Of a stretch of DNA of 12,940 nt, positions 10,171 through 12,940 are shown piece after piece. This DNA comes from Stephanodiscus triporus (taxonomy: Eukaryota; Bacillariophyta; Thalassiosirophyceae; Thalassiosirales; Thalassiosiraceae). Position 1 is the first letter of the stretch. Every line of letters begins with the position of its first letter. Under the pieces are notes generated by a model, which was not told the DNA's origin, made no database searches, and saw only the letters and a program-made list of their open reading frames with translations. The position numbers and the translations under genes are program-made. The stretch is taken from contig JALLAZ010000677.1 of the NCBI GenBank assembly GCA_036939755.1, positions 1-12,940 of the forward strand, written 5' to 3'.

Positions 10171-10191
10171 CGTTCGTCGTTCGTCGTTCGT
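10171..10191 (+). repeat. Three tandem copies of the 7-mer CGTTCGT
   Basis: The unit CGTTCGT occurs at 10171-10177, 10178-10184 and 10185-10191, followed by a diverged CGTCGGA. Seven is not a multiple of three, so copy-number change shifts the frame of the hydrolase relic, between the helix and the nucleophile strand. Confidence 0.85.
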
Positions 10192-10276
10192 CGTCGGACG
10201 GCGGACGGCCGCGATCGTCCTGCTCGGGTCGTTCGGCGGGGGCGGCGAATGGCGGGCACGACCATGGCCCCGGCCG

Positions 10277-10314
10277 CGTTCGTTCGTTCGAACGAACGAA
10301 CGAACGAACGAACG
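10277..10314. repeat. Palindromic CGTT/AACG tetranucleotide repeat
   Basis: (CGTT)3CG is followed by (AACG)6. Positions 10277-10302 form a perfect 26-bp palindrome centred on TTCGAA. The unit of four breaks reading frames, and the repeat sits in the relic between the nucleophile elbow and the GYTLG segment, where an intact hydrolase would have ordinary coding sequence. Confidence 0.92.
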
Positions 10315-10797
10315 ACGGGAGGAAGGACGGGCGCAATATCTGCGTACGCGGCGATCCGGGTACACCCTCGGGCCGCCCTCGCGTCCGGTAGCCTTCGGGG
10401 AGGGGCATTTTCGCGAGACGCCGTTCTCGACCGCGACGTCGGACGCCATCGTCCGTCCCGAGGCTATTTTCGTCATGGGGCGAGAGGGGACATATTCACG
10501 TCGGTGTGGAACGATGGGAGAGAATGACGACGAGGACGAGGAGAGTGGGATCGAACGGAGGAGGGGCGGGGATCGTCGACGTCGAGATCGTGCCGGACGT
10601 CGGCCACTTCGAACTGGAAAGGTCGGGTTACGATGGGCTAGTCGCGCGGATGGTATTGGATTGGCTGGATAGGATACTACCGGCGTAGATCATCGGGACT
10701 GCTCGAGTTGTCAATTTTTTTTCTTCTATTCATAACGAGAGATGCGTCATGCATGACATTGAAAAATGATGACTATACTTTTCAAATAATGTATTCA

Positions 10798-12682
10798 CTA
10801 TGCCATAACTTCCTTTCCGGATGCGATATCCGCGCTGCCGAACACGCCAGTCGGGACATCGCACTCGTTCTGGTAAATCTGATGCAGCGTCTGTCTCTTC
10901 CTTATCAAATGCACCCCTCCCTCCATATCGACCAAAACCTCCGGCGCCTCCGGGAAGCTATTGTAGTTCTTCGACGACATCCCCGAGCAGTACGCGCCGC
11001 TCCCGTCCATGACGGCGATGTCCCCGATCTCGGCAGCGCGGAGGGTGCGTTCCTCCAACGACTCCGGCTGCCCCGGCTTGGGGGTCATGAGATCGCCGGA
11101 CTCGCAGCAGTGTCCGACGACTACGACGCTCTCCGTGGACGTGCCGATGTCGGAGGACTTGCCGGACGCGGGCAGGATCGTGATGGGGTGGATCGCCCCG
11201 TAGAGCGAGGGGCGCAGGACGTCGGTCATACCCGCGTCCATTTTGAGAAAGACGTGCCCCTCATCGCTCGACGGCGATTTGGTGGACACCTGCAACGTAC
11301 ACATGGGGCGAGTCGTTTTTTCCCGAGCGTTTTTTTTTTTAGCACGCGCGTTAAGAATTTCATTCGTCGGACGGTGGGGCGCGAGAAAAACTCCCCAAGA
11401 AACACGACGATATATTACCGTTCTCGCCGAGGAGAAACTCACCTTGTCCTGGATGGTGGTAACGAGGGCGCCGGCGTTGGCGACTAGGTACGTCCCCGGC
11501 TCGATCTCCAACCTCAGCTCCCGTCCGTGCTCCGCGGCGAAGTCCCTGAACGCGTCCGCGACGGGGGCGCCGATCTCGCCGAGGTCGGTGGTCTTCTCGC
11601 CCGGGTTACGTCCGACCTTGTACCCCCCCCCGAGGTTCAGCGCGTTCACGGTGTCCCACGTGGCGCAGAACGAGAGGGATTTCTTCGCCACGGATTGCCA
11701 AACGGCGGGGTCGGATCCCGATCCTATGTGGGTGTGTATGCGCTCCACGACTAGGCCGTACCTGTCGACGATGGAGGGTACGGTCCCGTCCGTTACCAGC
11801 TCGTGCCATATCCCGAACGAGGACGACGGACCGCCCACGTTCGTCTTGGAGAATCCGGTGGTGGAGGACGAGAACCCTCCCGATCCTACGCCCGGGTTGA
11901 TTCGTATCCCCACCCTCTGGGACGTGTTGGCGAACGCCTGGCCGAAGCGTTCCAGTTGAGACACGGAGCTGGGGGGGCGTGGACGAAATTCCACATGTAC
12001 ATATATACGTAACGGAGGGGGAACAGTGAGATGAGAATAGGATTCGATGATCGACGCTCGGGCGTCTACCCACAAGAGAGAGGAGCGATAGCAGACGCGA
12101 AAGAAGAAGGAGAGAAAAAAAAAAAGGCAAAAAAAAAACAAAATAACAACGAAGGAGGGCGGATGCCTCACGCGCTCACCACGCATTGACCTTCACTCCC
12201 AATCCGACCAACTCCGCGAAGTCATTCGGGAGCTCCTGCGAGCTGAGGCTGATCTTCTCCGGCGGCACTCCCATGTCCATCGCCCTGCGCACCTCGAAGC
12301 CCGAGCTCGCGTCGACGCATATGCCGCGACTGAGGAAGTACCTGAGAATCGTCCCGTTCGGGCAGGCCTTCATGGCGTATCGCACGGTGAGGCCGTACGC
12401 GTTCGGGAACGCGAGGCAATCGTCCGCGGATTTCGACAGCGACGCGAGGGAGTACGCGTACAGGGGCGTGCCGGACGCGACCTCGATGCAGGATCGGGCG
12501 AGTTCCGGGGTTAGGAAGTTGGACGACGAGCCCGGGACGACGACCGCATCGTCGTCGTCCGCGGCGGCGGCGGCGAGGAGGAGGGATGAGGACGTCGCGT
12601 GCGGCTTACTCGTGGGCGCGAACGCATCGATGGACGAGGCCAATGCCAGGAGGATGGCGAGGCTGTAGGGGGAAGCTCTCAT
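10798..12682 (-). CDS. lysA: Diaminopimelate decarboxylase, plastid-targeted, three exons
   Basis: The enzyme decarboxylates meso-diaminopimelate to L-lysine and CO2 using pyridoxal phosphate, the last step of lysine synthesis, here expected in the plastid. Exons 12682-12180, 11968-11443 and 11289-10798 splice to 506 residues. Residues 1-20 are a hydrophobic signal peptide ending IDA|FAPTSK, followed by a Ser/Thr/Ala-rich transit-like stretch: a bipartite presequence of a secondary red plastid. Seen active-site features: PLP lysine in VRYAMKA (K105), HTHIGSG (His248), [11 protein letters not shown] (279-288), EIEPGT (322-327), HCCESGD (403-409) and [20 protein letters not shown] (437-456). 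The barrel domain is about 60-340, with the C-terminal sheet after it. The usual Arg of the EPGR motif is Thr; [15 protein letters not shown] and [12 protein letters not shown] fit a bacterial-like LysA subgroup. Other fold IV decarboxylases (ornithine, arginine) are less likely given the ESGD and GAYCS motifs. It converges on the hydrolase relic, 109 bp between ends. Confidence 0.92.
11290..11442 (-). other. Intron 2 of diaminopimelate decarboxylase (153 bp, phase 0)
   Basis: Minus-strand donor GACAAG|GTGAGT and acceptor TACGTTGCAG|GTG. The join reads [16 protein letters not shown] and leads into [14 protein letters not shown], as the family requires. A branch-point-like TTCTTAAC lies about 60 bases before the acceptor. 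The intron happens to be open in frame, so retention would add 51 residues without a stop. Confidence 0.88.
11969..12179 (-). other. Intron 1 of diaminopimelate decarboxylase (211 bp, phase 2)
   Basis: Minus-strand donor GCGTG|GTGAGC and acceptor GCCCCCCCAG|CTCC. The split codon becomes TGC (Cys168) and the join reads [15 protein letters not shown], in line with LysA. The intron has long T-rich runs in the middle. It is longer than the other introns here. Confidence 0.87.
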
Positions 12683-12902
12683 GGTGTTCGGGCGTGTGGT
12701 CGTCGTGTGATTTTCTGTGCTTTGGCGGCCGGCAGGAGGAAGAAGACCCCGACATGTGTTTTGGTTAGAGGTCAGAGCGTCAGCGTCGATGGAATTTTGT
12801 TGGGCGGTGGAAACACAATCGTCTGTCCGCCGGTCCGGAGAGAGCTTTTTGGGGATCTTTTTTTGGCCCTCTTTTTTTTAGGGTTTGGATATTCTGTGGG
12901 GT
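12683..12902. other. Upstream region of diaminopimelate decarboxylase
   Basis: On the minus strand the bases directly before the ATG are C-, A- and CT-rich, typical of a leader. T8 and T7 runs lie at about 12858-12879 on the plus strand. I see no TATA box or named element and no coding frame that resembles a protein. Confidence 0.5.
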
Positions 12903-12937
12903 ACTACTAATTGGTAGTTTGACTACCAATTAGTAGT
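12903..12937. repeat. Perfect 16-bp inverted repeat with a 3-base loop
   Basis: ACTACTAATTGGTAGT (12903-12918) and its exact reverse complement (12922-12937) flank TTG. It is AT-rich in contrast to its surroundings. It may be a cruciform or RNA hairpin, the tip of a foldback element lying beyond the window, or the 3' hairpin of an unseen neighbour. Only one copy is in the window. Confidence 0.9.
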
Positions 12938-12940
12938 TCG

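Larger units (their letters stand above)
9833..10688 (+). pseudogene. Frame-broken alpha/beta hydrolase relic (TEX30/KANL3-like family)
   Basis: Conserved pieces of a serine alpha/beta hydrolase occur in the right order but in different frames. RGTIVAVHPCGPPSG (from about 9836, frame 2) resembles the first strand and oxyanion loop. GTDIVEVANL (about 10107-10140, frame 1) resembles the helix before the nucleophile. TAAIVLLG (frame 2) and SAGAANGG (frame 0) together form the elbow, broken by one extra T at 10232-10233; removing it gives LLGSSAGAANGG. GYTLGPPSR and AIFVMG (frame 2) are followed by ARGDIFTSV (frame 1), as if a G were missing after 10480. The C-terminus IVPDVGHFELERSGYDGLVA, with the catalytic-type His, ends at a TAA/TAG-type stop at 10686-10688 (frame 0). 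Frame 2 itself has a stop at 10022-10024. Breaks inside motifs cannot be introns. A real pseudogene is favoured because the neighbours are intact, but base-call errors in this G-rich, repeat-rich stretch would look the same. The 5' end is unknown. Confidence 0.6.

Noticed and set aside
9612..10391. 259-codon plus-strand open frame
   Set aside because: Mostly Arg/Gly/Ser from GC-rich sequence. Only the short SAGAANGG part belongs to the hydrolase relic; as a whole it is not a protein of any recognisable kind.
9449..10408. 319-codon open frame on the minus strand
   Set aside because: Arg/Pro-rich with no recognisable domain, opposite to conserved hydrolase pieces on the plus strand; its Leu/Ile-rich stretch is only the complement of a GAG/GAC run.
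10746..10757. 12-bp palindrome GTCATGCATGAC between the relic and the decarboxylase stop
   Set aside because: Short, single, without a T-run or partner; no function can be supported.
11243..11959. 238-codon plus-strand open frame antisense to diaminopimelate decarboxylase
   Set aside because: Runs straight across a well-supported intron of the minus-strand gene and shows no domain.
12875..12888. TTAGGGTTT word resembling a telomere repeat
   Set aside because: A single unit with no tandem copies.
1..12940. Search for CRISPR arrays, transposases, rRNA, tRNA or a defence system
   Set aside because: None seen. The window is ordinary nuclear gene space; repeats are microsatellites or simple hairpins.

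Overview
This is nuclear DNA of a photosynthetic eukaryote, most likely a diatom or a close stramenopile relative. The evidence is short GT-AG introns (76-80 bp in two genes, 153 and 211 bp in a third), a eukaryote-only tubulin chaperone, and a biosynthetic enzyme whose N-terminus is a signal peptide ending in an A|FAP cleavage site, the classic address of secondary red plastids. Species-level assignment is not possible from the window alone.

Layout: (1) 1-468 is non-coding upstream DNA with an inverted pair of E2F-like sites near the left edge and a 16-base G run just before the first gene. (2) 469-5010 (+) is tubulin-folding cofactor D in four exons, 1435 residues when spliced. (3) 9282-5032 (-) is a large calmodulin-binding-type scaffold protein with IQ motifs, a PDZ domain and a repeated coiled-coil module. 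Its long open frame appears to stop at 5281, but a perfect donor, a 78-bp intron and a matching last exon (5217-5032) carry a further copy of the internal repeat, giving 1390 residues. (4) 9283-9832 is non-coding. (5) About 9833-10688 (+) holds the remains of an alpha/beta hydrolase gene whose conserved motifs lie in three different frames, so it is called a probable pseudogene. (6) 12682-10798 (-) is plastid-targeted diaminopimelate decarboxylase (last step of lysine synthesis), three exons, 506 residues. (7) 12683-12940 is its upstream region and ends in a perfect 16-bp inverted repeat at the right window edge.

The genes form two convergent pairs: cofactor D against the IQ/PDZ gene (stop codons 21 bp apart) and the hydrolase relic against diaminopimelate decarboxylase. 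They do not form a pathway together: cytoskeleton assembly, calcium/scaffold signalling and plastid lysine synthesis are simply neighbours. No defence system, mobile element with a transposase, CRISPR array, rRNA or tRNA was seen. The most useful new observations are the hidden last exon and repeat family of the IQ/PDZ protein, and the frame-broken hydrolase.

Base composition is not uniform. The 5' portions of both large convergent genes are very GC-rich and full of GAC/TCG triplet runs, while the central block of roughly 2.5-7.1 kb is much poorer in GC. The triplet runs are the reason for many long but meaningless open frames on the opposite strands.
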